From the NCBI GenBank assembly GCA_963768075.1, contig CAVYHD010000002.1, positions 455,656-519,655 of the forward strand: a stretch of DNA of 64,000 nucleotides, in the 5' to 3' direction. Positions 44,773 to 54,507 of the stretch are shown here, piece after piece. The position numbers were made by a program, and so were the translations under genes. Within the stretch, counting starts at the first letter, position 1; the number at the start of each line of letters is the position of its first letter. This DNA comes from QHXW01 sp963768075 (GTDB taxonomy: Bacteria; Acidobacteriota; Terriglobia; Bryobacterales; Bryobacteraceae). Under the pieces are notes generated by a model, which did not search any database, was not told the DNA's origin, and was given only the letters and a program-made list of their open reading frames with translations.

Positions 44773-46196
44773 GAGGCCATGGCTTCAACGCGCTGAAAAG
44801 CCCGCCGCGCGTAGAGATGGTCGAACAGATTACCCTCGTGCGGCTGGTCCCACTGGATATGATTCGTGGGTATCGCGCCGATGTTGAGTCTCCCAACCAC
44901 GGGCGAAGCCAGCAGACGATCGATCAGCCGCTGATTCCGCGTGATGGCCGTGACCACCAGACTCGGGCCCAGGGCGCGGGGAATCTCTGCCTCATCGATC
45001 TCGACTACGCTCGCAAATGGAAATAGAAACTCCCGGTTCGCAAGCGAATGTTGTGGGTTCGGCGGATGAATGATGGTCGGCAGAAGGTAAGCGCTGCCGT
45101 CATGCACGGCGAGACGGCTGGCCCCGCGCCGTTCCGCACTCACGTCCCGCGCGCCTTCGAGCTGGCTGTCGATGATGTCCGAAGTGCGCTCGGCGACCGA
45201 CGCATCGGCGAAGGGAGCGAGCTGCGCTTCCGGATCGCCGCCATCGCGCGGAACCACCCTGGCCAGGCGCTCAGCCAAAGCTTCCGCAATCTCGCCTGAG
45301 TGCGCGGGTACCCACACACCGGACGCGTTGATGCACGACCTTCCCGAGTTTTCCGCAATCGAAGCCACCATCACATCCAGATATTTTTCCCAGTCGCCGA
45401 TGGCGTCGCGGCCGATGACGATCTTGCTGTAACCCGGGCCATGCACTTCAATACGCGCATCATTTCGCCAAAGTTTCGTGGAACTGGTGTCGCCGAAAAC
45501 CATGCCGCGCTCGCACCGGCGCAGAATTTCGCCCCCGCCCGAGTGGTCGGCGGGGTAATAGCAGAAAGCCTCTGGTGGCGCGCCGGCCCGGATCAGAGCC
45601 TGAATAATGCGGTAGGGCGTCCAGGGTTCCGCGCCGCCGGGCTTCAGAACCAGCGGCACTTTCAAAGCAAACGCGGGGATCCAGAGCGAATGAACGCCCG
45701 GTGAATTGCTGGGCAGGACCACGCCGAGCGAGTTGCCCCGTGGAAAAAAGCTCAACTCCTGTCCATCCGCCTCGCCGAACCCGCGGTCGAGCACCGCAAA
45801 GTCCAGGTTGCGCGTCAATCCCCGCAGCACCGTGCGCATCTCAGCCATCATCTTGTAAATCTTGCGCATGTTGTTGCGAGCCAGCGCGTGCGGAAGACCG
45901 GTAGTGGCCGAGACCTGCCCGATGTAATCTTCCGGCGATTGCGCCATTTCGCCAACCGCCAGGTCACTGCGGAGAAAGTATTCCGCCGCGTCCGCGCAAA
46001 TCCGCAAAAGCTGCTCGGTCGAGTAACCAGCCAGCTTCTCTCGCGCGGCACTCTGTTGCAGCAGATCCCTCCGTATCAGCCCCGCGTTCGCTTGGCTAAT
46101 CTCAACGAACGGCTCCCGCGTTCGATAGTGCGGCACCCGCACAACATCAAGGCTAGTGTATGGTCTTCCGTGCCGAAGCAGTGGAATATGCAACAT
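44769..46196 (-). CDS. Acyl-CoA reductase / aldehyde dehydrogenase-superfamily protein
   Basis: Protein of 475 residues. The aldehyde-dehydrogenase fold is shown by NSPGVHSLWIPAFALKVPLV LKPGGAEPWTPYRII, the catalytic-Cys region NSGRSCINASGVWVP, and FPFASVVEIDEAEIPRALGP. It is closer to LuxC-type acyl-CoA reductases than to common ALDHs. It could reduce an acyl thioester to an aldehyde, or act on an acyl-AMP made by the ligase encoded upstream. The ATG sits in a short palindrome (AATATG-CAA-CATATT) and its ribosome binding site AAAGG is supplied by a heptamer repeat. Second gene of the ligase/reductase/glycosyltransferase operon. Confidence 0.8.
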   Translation of the reverse strand: MLHIPLLRHGRPYTSLDVVRVPHYRTREPFVEISQANAGLIRRDLLQQSAAREKLAGYSTEQLLRICADAAEYFLRSDLAVGEMAQSPEDYIGQVSATTGLPHALARNNMRKIYKMMAEMRTVLRGLTRNLDFAVLDRGFGEADGQELSFFPRGNSLGVVLPSNSPGVHSLWIPAFALKVPLVLKPGGAEPWTPYRIIQALIRAGAPPEAFCYYPADHSGGGEILRRCERGMVFGDTSSTKLWRNDARIEVHGPGYSKIVIGRDAIGDWEKYLDVMVASIAENSGRSCINASGVWVPAHSGEIAEALAERLARVVPRDGGDPEAQLAPFADASVAERTSDIIDSQLEGARDVSAERRGASRLAVHDGSAYLLPTIIHPPNPQHSLANREFLFPFASVVEIDEAEIPRALGPSLVVTAITRNQRLIDRLLASPVVGRLNIGAIPTNHIQWDQPHEGNLFDHLYARRAFQRVEAMAS

Positions 46197-46200
46197 ATTA

Positions 46201-46257
46201 CCTTTTGCCTTTTGTCTTTTGCCCTTTATCTTTTGCCTTTGTCTCTTCTCTCCCCAC
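46201..46257. repeat. Degenerate heptamer repeat (YCTTTTG / CAAAAGR)
   Basis: About eight imperfect units CTTTTGC, CTTTTGT, CTTTATC and CTTTGTC fill the gap between the ligase gene and the reductase gene. On the coding strand the run is purine-rich (GGCAAAAGGCAAAAGGT) and its last unit forms the ribosome binding site of the reductase gene. It is the same family as the repeat at 8690-8786, which sits in the same place relative to its gene. Confidence 0.75.
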
Positions 46258-47340
46258 TCAGTACACTCCTTCTACTACTTTCGACTGAAACTTCGAAAAC
46301 GGCCGCACGTTCCGCACCCCATCCCACGGGTACAGATCGCAAGGCGGCTCGCGCTCGGCCTCGTCGCGTTCCAGAAACCGCGGCATAAAAAACTCTCGCG
46401 TAAGCGTGGTGAGACGCACCCGTCCGGTTTGCCCGTAGCCGACCAGCCGGTCCGGCCGGTCCGGTTCGACAACCTCGATCATCGCCTTAGGCGACGGCGG
46501 ATAGTAGATCACGGCGAAGTTGTCCTCCGGGTCGCGCGGCTTATGAACGGCGAGTCCCATTAGTGTGTTTCCGTAAGTCGGCGCGAAGTAAACGCCGTCG
46601 AGCAGTTCTTCCACGGCGAAGCGGTGGAACTGCGGCGTCATCTCGGTCCCACCGCAGAAAACTCCTTTTATGCCTATTTTTCTTAGAGATACCTTTTCGC
46701 ACAGCGCTTCGAGCAATTTCGGCGTGGTAAAAAGGCACTGGATGTTGTCGTGCGCGCGTAGCAGCGTGAGGCCCTGCTCGATGACGTGCGCCTTGTAGCG
46801 TTCCGCCATGTCGATTTCGCCCATTTTGATGAGCTTGATCACCCAGCGGGGGTCGAGATCAACCATGAAGCAGATGCCGCCGCGGTACTGCGCCAGGTGT
46901 TCGACCGCCAGGCGCAGCCGTCGCGGGCCACTCGGGCCGAGCATAAGCCAGTCCGCGCCTCGGGGGAAGGAGTCATCGGGGAGCGTATGGCTGAAAGCTT
47001 CGTAATCGAGGCGGAAATCTTCAACGGCAATGCGCGATTTGGGCACGCCGGTCGAGCCGCCGGTTTCAAAAATGAAGACCGGCTTGTCGGCGTAGGCGCG
47101 CGGTACCCAGCGGCGCACCGGTCCGCCTCGCAACCATTCATCTTCGAAGAAACCGAAGCGGTCGAGATCGTCATAGGTGCGGATTTCGCGGCGCGGGTCC
47201 CAGTCGAGGCGCTGGGCATAGTCGAGCCAGAAGGGGCACCCGGTTGCGGGGTCGAAGTGCCATGAGACGATTTCGCGCACCCACGCGTCCAAGGATTCTC
47301 GCGCGGATTTAATTCTTGTATCGGTATCTGCCTGGGTCAT
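46258..47340 (-). CDS. AMP-forming acyl ligase (phenylacetate-CoA ligase / LuxE-like)
   Basis: Protein of 360 residues (ATG at 47340; an alternative GTG at 47349 adds three). The adenylate motif is FIFETGGSTGVPKSRIAVED; later motifs are GVFCGGTEMTPQFHRFA, YFAPTYGNTLMGLAV and RLVGYGQTGRVRLTTLTREF. This resembles phenylacetate-CoA ligases and LuxE acyl-protein synthetases, which activate a carboxylate with ATP. Placed before an acyl-CoA reductase-like gene it suggests carboxylate activation then reduction, with the glycosyltransferase acting on the product. The pathway is not one I can name. Confidence 0.8.
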   Translation of the reverse strand: MTQADTDTRIKSARESLDAWVREIVSWHFDPATGCPFWLDYAQRLDWDPRREIRTYDDLDRFGFFEDEWLRGGPVRRWVPRAYADKPVFIFETGGSTGVPKSRIAVEDFRLDYEAFSHTLPDDSFPRGADWLMLGPSGPRRLRLAVEHLAQYRGGICFMVDLDPRWVIKLIKMGEIDMAERYKAHVIEQGLTLLRAHDNIQCLFTTPKLLEALCEKVSLRKIGIKGVFCGGTEMTPQFHRFAVEELLDGVYFAPTYGNTLMGLAVHKPRDPEDNFAVIYYPPSPKAMIEVVEPDRPDRLVGYGQTGRVRLTTLTREFFMPRFLERDEAEREPPCDLYPWDGVRNVRPFSKFQSKVVEGVY

Positions 47341-47415
47341 TGGGATCACAGCTTTTTGAGTTTAGCAGCCACCCGGGTTGGCGTGCTTCGGGAAACGGTC
47401 GTAACATGAGAGGCT

Positions 47416-48738
47416 ATGCTGCGGCGCGTCGTTTTCCTTGCGAGCGTAGGGCTGCTCGGTCTTCAGGGGGTTGAAAACTGGCCCCAGTTCCGCGGACCCG
47501 AAAGTAGCGGGGTCGCGGACGATCCCAAGCTCCCCGATAGCTGGAGTTCCACAAAGAACGTCGTCTGGAAAACCGGGATTCCCGGAAGCGGCTGGTCTTC
47601 GCCGGTAGTGTGGGGTGACCGCATTTTCCTAACCTCGGTCGTCAGCACGGTTGCGCCGGAAGTGCCCAAGAAGGGGCTCTACTTCGGCGGAAACCGTGAA
47701 AATATCCCGACCGACGAGCATCGCTGGATGGTCTACGCGGTCGACTGGAAGACCGGGAAGATTGTCTGGGAGCGCGAAGTGCAGCGCGGCGTCCCGGCCA
47801 GTTCGCACCATCTCAAGAATACCTACGCTTCGGAGACCCCGGTTACGGATGGCGAACGTGTGTATGCCTATTTCGGCAATCTCGGCCTGTTCGTTTTCGA
47901 TGTGGACGGCAAGCCGGTCTGGTCGCAGCGCTGGGGACCATTTCGCACGCGCTACGGATGGGGGACGGCAGCATCGCCGGTGCTGTACAAAGATCGCATC
48001 TACGTAGTCAACGACAATGACGACCAGTCGTTCCTCGCGGCGCTCTATAAGCGCACGGGTAAACAGATCTGGCGCGTGGAGCGCGACGAAGCCAGCAACT
48101 GGTCGACGCCGTACCTCTGGGAAAGCGAACGCGGCCCGGAAATCGTGACAGCAGGAACGCGCAAGGTGCGCTCGTACGATCTCGACGGTCATCTGCTCTG
48201 GGAGTTGCGCGGCATGTCCTCGATCGTGATTCCGACGCCGTTCGCGCAGCACGGATTGCTGTTCCTCGCTTCGGGATATGTGGGCGATGACGTGCGGCCG
48301 GTGTATGCGGTGCGGCAGGGTGCGCGCGGCGATATCAGCCTGAAGGAAGGCGAAACCACCAACGCATCCATCGCGTGGTATGAGAGGCAGGCCGGGCCGT
48401 ATAATCCGTCGCCTTTGGTCTACGGCGATTACTACTACACGCTGCTCGATCGCGGCATCATGACGTGCCGCGAAGCACGCACCGGCCGCGAGGTGTACGG
48501 CAAGCAGCGGATCGATCCCGAAGCATCAGCGTTCACGGCGTCGCCGTGGGCCTCGAACGGCAAGATCTTCGCGCTCAGCGAAGATGGCGATACCTTCGTG
48601 ATGCAAGCGGGACCGGAGTTCAAAGTGCTCGGGAAGAATTCGCTCGACGAAATGTGCATGGCTACCCCGGCTACGGTGCGCGGGAACCTGATCATTCGTA
48701 CGGCAACGAAGTTGTACCGGATCGGGAAAGCGGAATAA
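47416..48738 (+). CDS. Exported PQQ-like beta-propeller protein
   Basis: Protein of 440 residues with signal peptide (MLRRVVFLASVGLLGLQG) and WD/PQQ-type blades: NWPQFRGPESSGVADDPKLP, WKTGKIVWEREVQR, KRTGKQIWRVERDEASNWST and ARTGREVYGKQRIDPEASAF. The WPQFRGP opening marks a large family of secreted propellers in Planctomycetes and Acidobacteria. Function unknown; not a dehydrogenase by motif. Convergent with a second gene of the same family, 4 bases away. Confidence 0.88.
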   Translation: MLRRVVFLASVGLLGLQGVENWPQFRGPESSGVADDPKLPDSWSSTKNVVWKTGIPGSGWSSPVVWGDRIFLTSVVSTVAPEVPKKGLYFGGNRENIPTDEHRWMVYAVDWKTGKIVWEREVQRGVPASSHHLKNTYASETPVTDGERVYAYFGNLGLFVFDVDGKPVWSQRWGPFRTRYGWGTAASPVLYKDRIYVVNDNDDQSFLAALYKRTGKQIWRVERDEASNWSTPYLWESERGPEIVTAGTRKVRSYDLDGHLLWELRGMSSIVIPTPFAQHGLLFLASGYVGDDVRPVYAVRQGARGDISLKEGETTNASIAWYERQAGPYNPSPLVYGDYYYTLLDRGIMTCREARTGREVYGKQRIDPEASAFTASPWASNGKIFALSEDGDTFVMQAGPEFKVLGKNSLDEMCMATPATVRGNLIIRTATKLYRIGKAE

Positions 48739-48742
48739 CGGC

Positions 48743-49954
48743 CTACTTCAGCTCGAAGCACGCGAGCGTCCGCTCGTTGCGCACGTAAAGTCTGCCGTCC
48801 GCAAGGGCCGGATAGGACCGGACGACCGCGGGCAGCAGTTGAGCGCGCGCGAGGGGGTGGAACTCCTTGGGCGACGCCTGCGCTATGACCAGTTCGCCGT
48901 TTTCGCGGATGAGCACCAGCCGGTCACCGGCGAGCGTGACCGTTCCCGCGCCAAAGCCATCTACGTTCCACGCCACTTTTCCGGTTTTTAGCTCGATCGC
49001 TCGCAGGCTCTGGCCGAACTCCTGGCGGCCGTGATAGCCGTACAAATATCCGTCGCGATAAACGCTGGTTGCGTAGTGGTTCGAAAGAGCATCGTCCGAC
49101 GCCCAAAGCTGTTTCATCGCCGAGCCATCAATCTGTAACACGGTTGCGCCGGTTCCGTAGCTGGACGAAAGAAACACCAGATTCCCAACCACTACCGGGG
49201 CCGCGGCGTTCACGGAGGCATGGCTGCGTGAGCGCCAGGGAAAGTCGAAGCGAACCTTGCCGTTTGCCGGATCGGCGTCAATCAGGCCGGCGCGGGTCCA
49301 AAACAGCGCGTGACGCGCACCGCCGATGGTAGCTACCACCGGGGCGGAGTAACCGGCTTCATCGCTGGTCGCCGTCCAAAGCACCTTGCCGGTAGCCGCG
49401 TCGAAAGCGGCGATGCCCGCGCCATTCGGCCCGCCGATATTCATGAGCACGCGGCCGTCATCCACCAAAGGCGAACACGCGGCCCCAAAAAAACCTTTCG
49501 CGGAGCCGAATTGCTTCCGCGTGTCCACGCTCCAGATGCGTTTTCCGGTAGCGAAATCGAGGGCCTGCAATACACCTTCCGCTCCAAAGGTGTAAATTCG
49601 TTCGCCGGCGACGGCAGGCGCGCCTCGCGGGCCTTCATCAAAACCGAAGTCGTCCCGATAGTCCGTTGGGTACGCTGCCAACCAGACGCGTTTACCGGTT
49701 GCCGCGTCGAGCGCTTCGACGATGGCCTGATTTTCGCGCCGATGGAACAGAATCACCCGTCCCCGCGCCACCACCGGCGCGCTAAAGCCTTGGCCTACAT
49801 CGAGTTTCCACAAAAGGGCCGGGCCGGATTTCCCCCAGCTAACCGCCAACGGGCCGGAATAGACGCCATTGCGCCCCGGGCCTAAGAATTGCGGCCAGTC
49901 CTCACCTTGCGCGGCCTGGCACGTCAGAAAGAGAAGTATCAGAACGAAACGCAT
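48743..49954 (-). CDS. Exported PQQ-like beta-propeller protein
   Basis: Protein of 403 residues of the same family as its convergent neighbour: signal peptide MRFVLILLFLTCQAAQG, opening DWPQFLGPGRNGVYSGPLAV, then blades ALDAATGKRVWLAAYP, ALDFATGKRIWSVDTRKQFG, AFDAATGKVLWTATSDEAGY and AIELKTGKVAWNVDGFG. Divergent from the TonB receptor gene, 39 bases from its start. Together these genes suggest an envelope complex, but no partner is proven. Confidence 0.88.
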   Translation of the reverse strand: MRFVLILLFLTCQAAQGEDWPQFLGPGRNGVYSGPLAVSWGKSGPALLWKLDVGQGFSAPVVARGRVILFHRRENQAIVEALDAATGKRVWLAAYPTDYRDDFGFDEGPRGAPAVAGERIYTFGAEGVLQALDFATGKRIWSVDTRKQFGSAKGFFGAACSPLVDDGRVLMNIGGPNGAGIAAFDAATGKVLWTATSDEAGYSAPVVATIGGARHALFWTRAGLIDADPANGKVRFDFPWRSRSHASVNAAAPVVVGNLVFLSSSYGTGATVLQIDGSAMKQLWASDDALSNHYATSVYRDGYLYGYHGRQEFGQSLRAIELKTGKVAWNVDGFGAGTVTLAGDRLVLIRENGELVIAQASPKEFHPLARAQLLPAVVRSYPALADGRLYVRNERTLACFELK

Positions 49955-49993
49955 TTGCTCTCAGGCTATAGTATAAGGATTCGACTTTCCTCC

Positions 49994-52900
49994 ATGCGGC
50001 CTTTCCTTTTCGCACTACTCCTGTTGGCGCTTTTGACGCCACACTCCCGCGCGCAAACGATTAGCGGGTCTATTGGCGGCACGGTCACGGATGCTTCCCA
50101 CAAACCGGTGGATGGCGCGGCGGTTACGCTTACTGAAGCCGCCACGGCAAAGAAACGCTCCGCGGTGGCGGACGCGCGGGGCGAGTTTCTGGTACCCACA
50201 CTCCCGCCCGGAAATTACCAATTGGAAGTGGAGCACGCCGGTTACCGCAAGCATGTCCAGCAGCTCACGCTGGTGCTTGACCAGGAATTGCGCGTTGACG
50301 TGCCGCTGCTGCCCGGCAACCGGACCGACACGGTGGAAGTGACGGCGGCGCGCGCCATGGTGAAAACTGATTCGGCGGCGATGGGCACGCTGATCGAAAA
50401 TCGCAACGTGATTGGTTTGCCGCTGGACGGGCGGAACTTCTACGAACTGGCACTGTTGGTGCCGGGGGCCGTTCCGGCCGCGCAGGGGTCGGCGGGAGCG
50501 GTGCTCGGGGATATCGCGCTCAACATCAACGGCGGGCGCGAGGATTCCAACAACTTCCTCCTCGACGGCATTTATAACGGCGATCCCAAACTGAACACGT
50601 TCGGGATAACGCCGTCGGTGGATGCGGTTCAGGAATTCGAAGTGTTGACGAGCGTGTTTGACGCGTCGTTCGGCCGAAACGCGGGCGGGCAGGTCAATGT
50701 AGTCATCAAGACCGGCAGCAATGCGCTGCACGGGACGCTCTATGAGTTCTTCCGGAACGGCGCGCTCGACGGCCGCAACTTTTTCGCGCCATCGGACGCC
50801 GCCAAGCCGCAGTACCAGCGCAACCAGTTCGGCGGATCGCTGGGTGGTCCCATCCGCAAGAACCGCACATTCTTTTTCGCCGACTATGAAGGCACCCGCC
50901 TGCGGGACGGAATCACGCAGGTAACCAACGTGCCGACGGCGGCGGAGCGTGCGGGCGATTTTTCGGCGAGCGGCGTCCCCGCGATCAATCCATTCACCGG
51001 GCAGCCCTTCCCCGGAAATCAGGTACCCGCCGCTTACATCGATCCGGTGGGCGCTGCGATTGCCGCGCTTTTCCCCTTGCCCAACCGCGCGGTCCCCGGC
51101 GAGAACTACGTCTCTTCGCCGGTGGAGCGCGAGCGGAATGACCAGTTCGACGTGCGGGTGGACCACTCGCTCACGCCATCGAGCGAGTTGTCGTTCCGCT
51201 ACAGTTTCGCCGACCTCAATCTATACGATCCTTTCTCCGGAGCCGGCTTCGCCCTTGTGCCAGGGTACGGCACGAGTGTTCCGCGGCGCGCGCAGAATGT
51301 GATGCTGGGGGAGACGCACGTCTTGTCGCCGAACGTCATCAACGAACTGCGCGCCGGTTACAACCGCGTGTCGGCGGGGTCCTATCAGCAGAATATTGGA
51401 GCAAACCTGAATGCCCAGGTGGGGCTGCCCGACCTTTCCAGCAACCCGCGCGACTATGGCTTGAGCGTCATCAGCGTCACCGGATTTTCGCCGCTAGGTG
51501 ACGACTACAACAACCCGCAGCATAGCGCCTCGAACATTCTGGAGTTGACCGATCAGGTTACCTACAACCACGGCCGTCATCTGTTTAAGTTCGGAGCCGA
51601 CTTACGCGATCTGCGGCAGAATGCGTACCGGGACGAAGAAGCACGCGGATTCATTGATTTCTTGGGCGAAATAACAGGAAACCCCTTGGAAGAACTTCTG
51701 CTGGGGCTGCCCACGGTGTCGGCCGGTGCGACGCTGGACAATCCCGAGCATCTGCGGACATACAGCACCTATTTCTTTGGGCAGGACACGTTTCGCGTGC
51801 GGCCGGACCTGACGCTCTCGCTCGGCGTGCGGTATGAATACAACGCGCCGCCAGTCGATGCGTTCAACCGTGCCAACCTCTTTGATCCGGCGATGGCATC
51901 GATCGTTCAGGTAGGAACCGATGGGGTACCGCGCAGTGGATACGAACCGGACCGCAACAATTGGGCGCCGCGGTTGGGTGCAGCGTGGTCACCGGGCAAC
52001 CACGGGCTGGTGTTCCGCGTGGGGTACGGGATTTCCTACGACCAGGGCGCACTGGCCACGGGCGAGGGTTTGTACTTCAACCCTCCGTATTTCAATTTCA
52101 ACGTTTACTACCCGCTGCCAACGCAGTTGCTGTCGCTCGAGGATCCCTTCCCGCAGAACTTCCCGGTACCTTACCCTCCCTCCGCGCTCGCCTACCAGCG
52201 AAACTTTCGCACGCCCTATGTGCAGCAATGGAATGTGGGCATTCAGAAGCAGTTGGGTAAGAGCCGTGTGTTGGAGGTCGCGTACGTTGGATCGAAGGGA
52301 ACCGACCTGCTGACGGCGCGCGACATCAACCAGGCGCAACCCAGCCCGCAGCCGGTGAATCCGCGGCCGAATCCAAACTTCGCCGATATCGATTACCTCG
52401 AATCCGCCGCCAACTCCATCTACCACAGCTTGCAGGCGCGGTTCCAGCAACGGCTGACGACGGGCCTTTCGGTGCTGGCTTCCTACACATTCTCGAAATC
52501 GATCGACGACGCGTCGGACTTCTTCTCCAGCACCGGCGACGCGAATTTCCCGCAGGACAGCTACGATCTGCGCGCCGAGCGCGGCCTCTCGAATTTCGAT
52601 GTGCGGAGCCGGCTGTCGTTGAGCTATGCCTACGATCTGCCCACGCGCCGTTTCGACCAGGCCTGGCTGCGCACACTGCTAGGTGGCTGGCAGACCTTCG
52701 GCATTCTCACGTTTCAGACCGGCCAGCCGTTCACAGTAGCGCTGCTGCCGGATTTCGACAACAGCAATACCGGAACCTCTATCCTGGGATTCGGCGGCGC
52801 CAACGACCGGCCGAACGTGATTGGAAATCCGCACATCAGCGACCCGTCGGCGGACATGTGGTTCAATACCGCGGCCTTTGCGATTCCGCCGTTCGGGAGC

Positions 52901-53143
52901 TTCGGCAATGCGGGACGAAATATTCTGGAGGGGCCGGGGCTTCAGGCGGTCAACTTATCACTCGTGAAAAATACCAGGATTCGCGAGGGGATGTCGCTAC
53001 AGTTTCGCGCCGAGGCATTCAACTTTTTGAATCACCCCAATTTCAACCTGCCGGACAACTTCATTGGCTCGCCGACATTTGGAAAGATCCTTTCAGCGCA
53101 AGATCCGCGGCACATTCAGTTTGGCTTGAAGCTGCTGTTTTAG
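49994..53143 (+). CDS. TonB-dependent receptor with carboxypeptidase-regulatory-like domain
   Basis: Intact outer-membrane transporter of 1049 residues. The ATG at 49994 starts the signal peptide (MRPFLFALLLLALLTPHSRA); the frame is open upstream but inside the divergent gene. Regulatory-like domain: TISGSIGGTVTDASHKPVDG. Plug: VIGLPLDGRNFYELALLVPG and NNFLLDGIYNGDPKLNTFGI, DASFGRNAGGQVNVVIKTGS. Barrel with repeated YGLR/GVRYEYN-type strands and a C-terminal RHIQFGLKLLF. Substrate unknown. The oxidoreductase gene 48 bases downstream may be co-transcribed. Confidence 0.93.
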   Translation: MRPFLFALLLLALLTPHSRAQTISGSIGGTVTDASHKPVDGAAVTLTEAATAKKRSAVADARGEFLVPTLPPGNYQLEVEHAGYRKHVQQLTLVLDQELRVDVPLLPGNRTDTVEVTAARAMVKTDSAAMGTLIENRNVIGLPLDGRNFYELALLVPGAVPAAQGSAGAVLGDIALNINGGREDSNNFLLDGIYNGDPKLNTFGITPSVDAVQEFEVLTSVFDASFGRNAGGQVNVVIKTGSNALHGTLYEFFRNGALDGRNFFAPSDAAKPQYQRNQFGGSLGGPIRKNRTFFFADYEGTRLRDGITQVTNVPTAAERAGDFSASGVPAINPFTGQPFPGNQVPAAYIDPVGAAIAALFPLPNRAVPGENYVSSPVERERNDQFDVRVDHSLTPSSELSFRYSFADLNLYDPFSGAGFALVPGYGTSVPRRAQNVMLGETHVLSPNVINELRAGYNRVSAGSYQQNIGANLNAQVGLPDLSSNPRDYGLSVISVTGFSPLGDDYNNPQHSASNILELTDQVTYNHGRHLFKFGADLRDLRQNAYRDEEARGFIDFLGEITGNPLEELLLGLPTVSAGATLDNPEHLRTYSTYFFGQDTFRVRPDLTLSLGVRYEYNAPPVDAFNRANLFDPAMASIVQVGTDGVPRSGYEPDRNNWAPRLGAAWSPGNHGLVFRVGYGISYDQGALATGEGLYFNPPYFNFNVYYPLPTQLLSLEDPFPQNFPVPYPPSALAYQRNFRTPYVQQWNVGIQKQLGKSRVLEVAYVGSKGTDLLTARDINQAQPSPQPVNPRPNPNFADIDYLESAANSIYHSLQARFQQRLTTGLSVLASYTFSKSIDDASDFFSSTGDANFPQDSYDLRAERGLSNFDVRSRLSLSYAYDLPTRRFDQAWLRTLLGGWQTFGILTFQTGQPFTVALLPDFDNSNTGTSILGFGGANDRPNVIGNPHISDPSADMWFNTAAFAIPPFGSFGNAGRNILEGPGLQAVNLSLVKNTRIREGMSLQFRAEAFNFLNHPNFNLPDNFIGSPTFGKILSAQDPRHIQFGLKLLF

Positions 53144-53190
53144 GCGGGCCAATCTCCCCACGAGGCAAGCCGCGGCGGGATAATCGACAG

Positions 53191-54474
53191 ATGCAAAGAC
53201 GCGAGTTCCTTGGTGCGGTGGGCGCGGCGGCACAACGCGTGCTCGGCGCGAACGATCGCGTCAGGGTGGGCCTGGTGGGCTGCGGCGGCCGCGGCCGGTA
53301 CGTTTCGGGGTTGATGCGGGAAGCACCCGGCGTCGAGTTCGGCGCCGCGGCCGATGTCTACCTGACCAACGCCGAGCGTGCGAAGGATTGGGCCGGGCCG
53401 AATGCGCGCGCGTATCAGGATTTCCGGCGGCTACTCGAGCAGAAAGACATTGACGCGGTCCTGATCGCCACGCCGGATCATTGGCACGCCACCGCCGCGG
53501 TGCTCGCGTGTCAGGCGGGGAAGGACGTTTACGTAGAAAAGCCGCTGGCGCACAACGTCCGCGAAGGCCGGGCAATCGTGAACGCGGCGCGGCGCTACAA
53601 TCGCGTCGTGCAGGCGGGCATGCAACACCGCTCCTCGCCGCACTTCCGCGAGGTGCAGGAGATCGTGCAGAGCGGCGCGCTGGGCAAGGTGAACTGGGTG
53701 CGTGTCTGGAACTACGCCAACTTGTTTCCGCAGGGCATCGGGCACGAGGCCGATTCGGAGCCACCCGCGGGTCTCGACTGGGATTTCTACCTCGGCCCCG
53801 CGCCCTCCGTGCCCTTCAATCGCAAACGGTTTCTGGTGACCTATCGCTGGTTCTGGGATTATTCCGGCGGCTACATCACCGATTTCGGCACGCATCGCCT
53901 GGATACCGTACACCAGGTGATGGGCGTCACCGCTCCCGAGACCATCGCCGCAAGCGGCGGTCGCTTTAGCCTGCGCGATGATGGCGAAATTCCAGATGTG
54001 CTGCAAGTCACCTACGCGTATCCAGGCTTCGTGCTGAGCTACGAGTCATGCCTGTTGAACGGCCATGGCGTCGGAGGCCGTACGCCCGGCATGAAGTACT
54101 ACAACGCGAAGGGCGCCGAGGACCGGCCCAACGGCATGGCGTTCTATGGCACCAACGAGGCGCTTTATGCGGACCGGATCGGCTACGAAATCTATCCGGA
54201 GCCAGGCAGCCGGCTCGAGCGCAAGCAGATGAACACCACTGATGCCACGAAGCTGCACGCGGCGAACTTCATCGAGTGCGTGCGTTCGCGGAAGCAGCCG
54301 AACGCGGACGTCGAGACCGGCCATCGCTCGACCACCGTCGCGCATTTGGGAAACATAGCGTTTAAGACTGGCCGGAAACTGCATTGGAACAGCGAAACGG
54401 AACAGTTCAACGATGACGCCGAAGCGTCGAAGCTGCTTGGCCGCCAGGCGCGGAAGCCGTGGGATCTGATTTAG
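53191..54474 (+). CDS. Gfo/Idh/MocA family oxidoreductase with Tat-like signal
   Basis: Protein of 427 residues. The ATG at 53191 opens a twin-arginine-type signal (MQRREFLGAVGAAAQRVLG). Rossmann domain RVRVGLVGCGGRGRYVSGLM; catalytic Lys in DVYVEKPLAHNVREGR; DHWHATAAVLACQAG; C-terminal domain SGGYITDFGTHRLDTVHQV with the His/Asp pair. Exported members of this family in Acidobacteria and Planctomycetes contain a tightly bound NAD(P) and act on sugars or amino-sugar derivatives, including glycosidase-type reactions. Placed after a TonB receptor, so a sugar substrate is likely. Confidence 0.9.
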   Translation: MQRREFLGAVGAAAQRVLGANDRVRVGLVGCGGRGRYVSGLMREAPGVEFGAAADVYLTNAERAKDWAGPNARAYQDFRRLLEQKDIDAVLIATPDHWHATAAVLACQAGKDVYVEKPLAHNVREGRAIVNAARRYNRVVQAGMQHRSSPHFREVQEIVQSGALGKVNWVRVWNYANLFPQGIGHEADSEPPAGLDWDFYLGPAPSVPFNRKRFLVTYRWFWDYSGGYITDFGTHRLDTVHQVMGVTAPETIAASGGRFSLRDDGEIPDVLQVTYAYPGFVLSYESCLLNGHGVGGRTPGMKYYNAKGAEDRPNGMAFYGTNEALYADRIGYEIYPEPGSRLERKQMNTTDATKLHAANFIECVRSRKQPNADVETGHRSTTVAHLGNIAFKTGRKLHWNSETEQFNDDAEASKLLGRQARKPWDLI

Positions 54475-54507
54475 TTCACGATGTGGCGGTATCATCGCAG
54501 ATACCGC

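Noticed and set aside
44769..47340. Possible bioluminescence (lux) genes, because of LuxC- and LuxE-like proteins
   Set aside because: No luciferase (luxAB) or luxD gene is nearby, and both enzyme types are common in other pathways.
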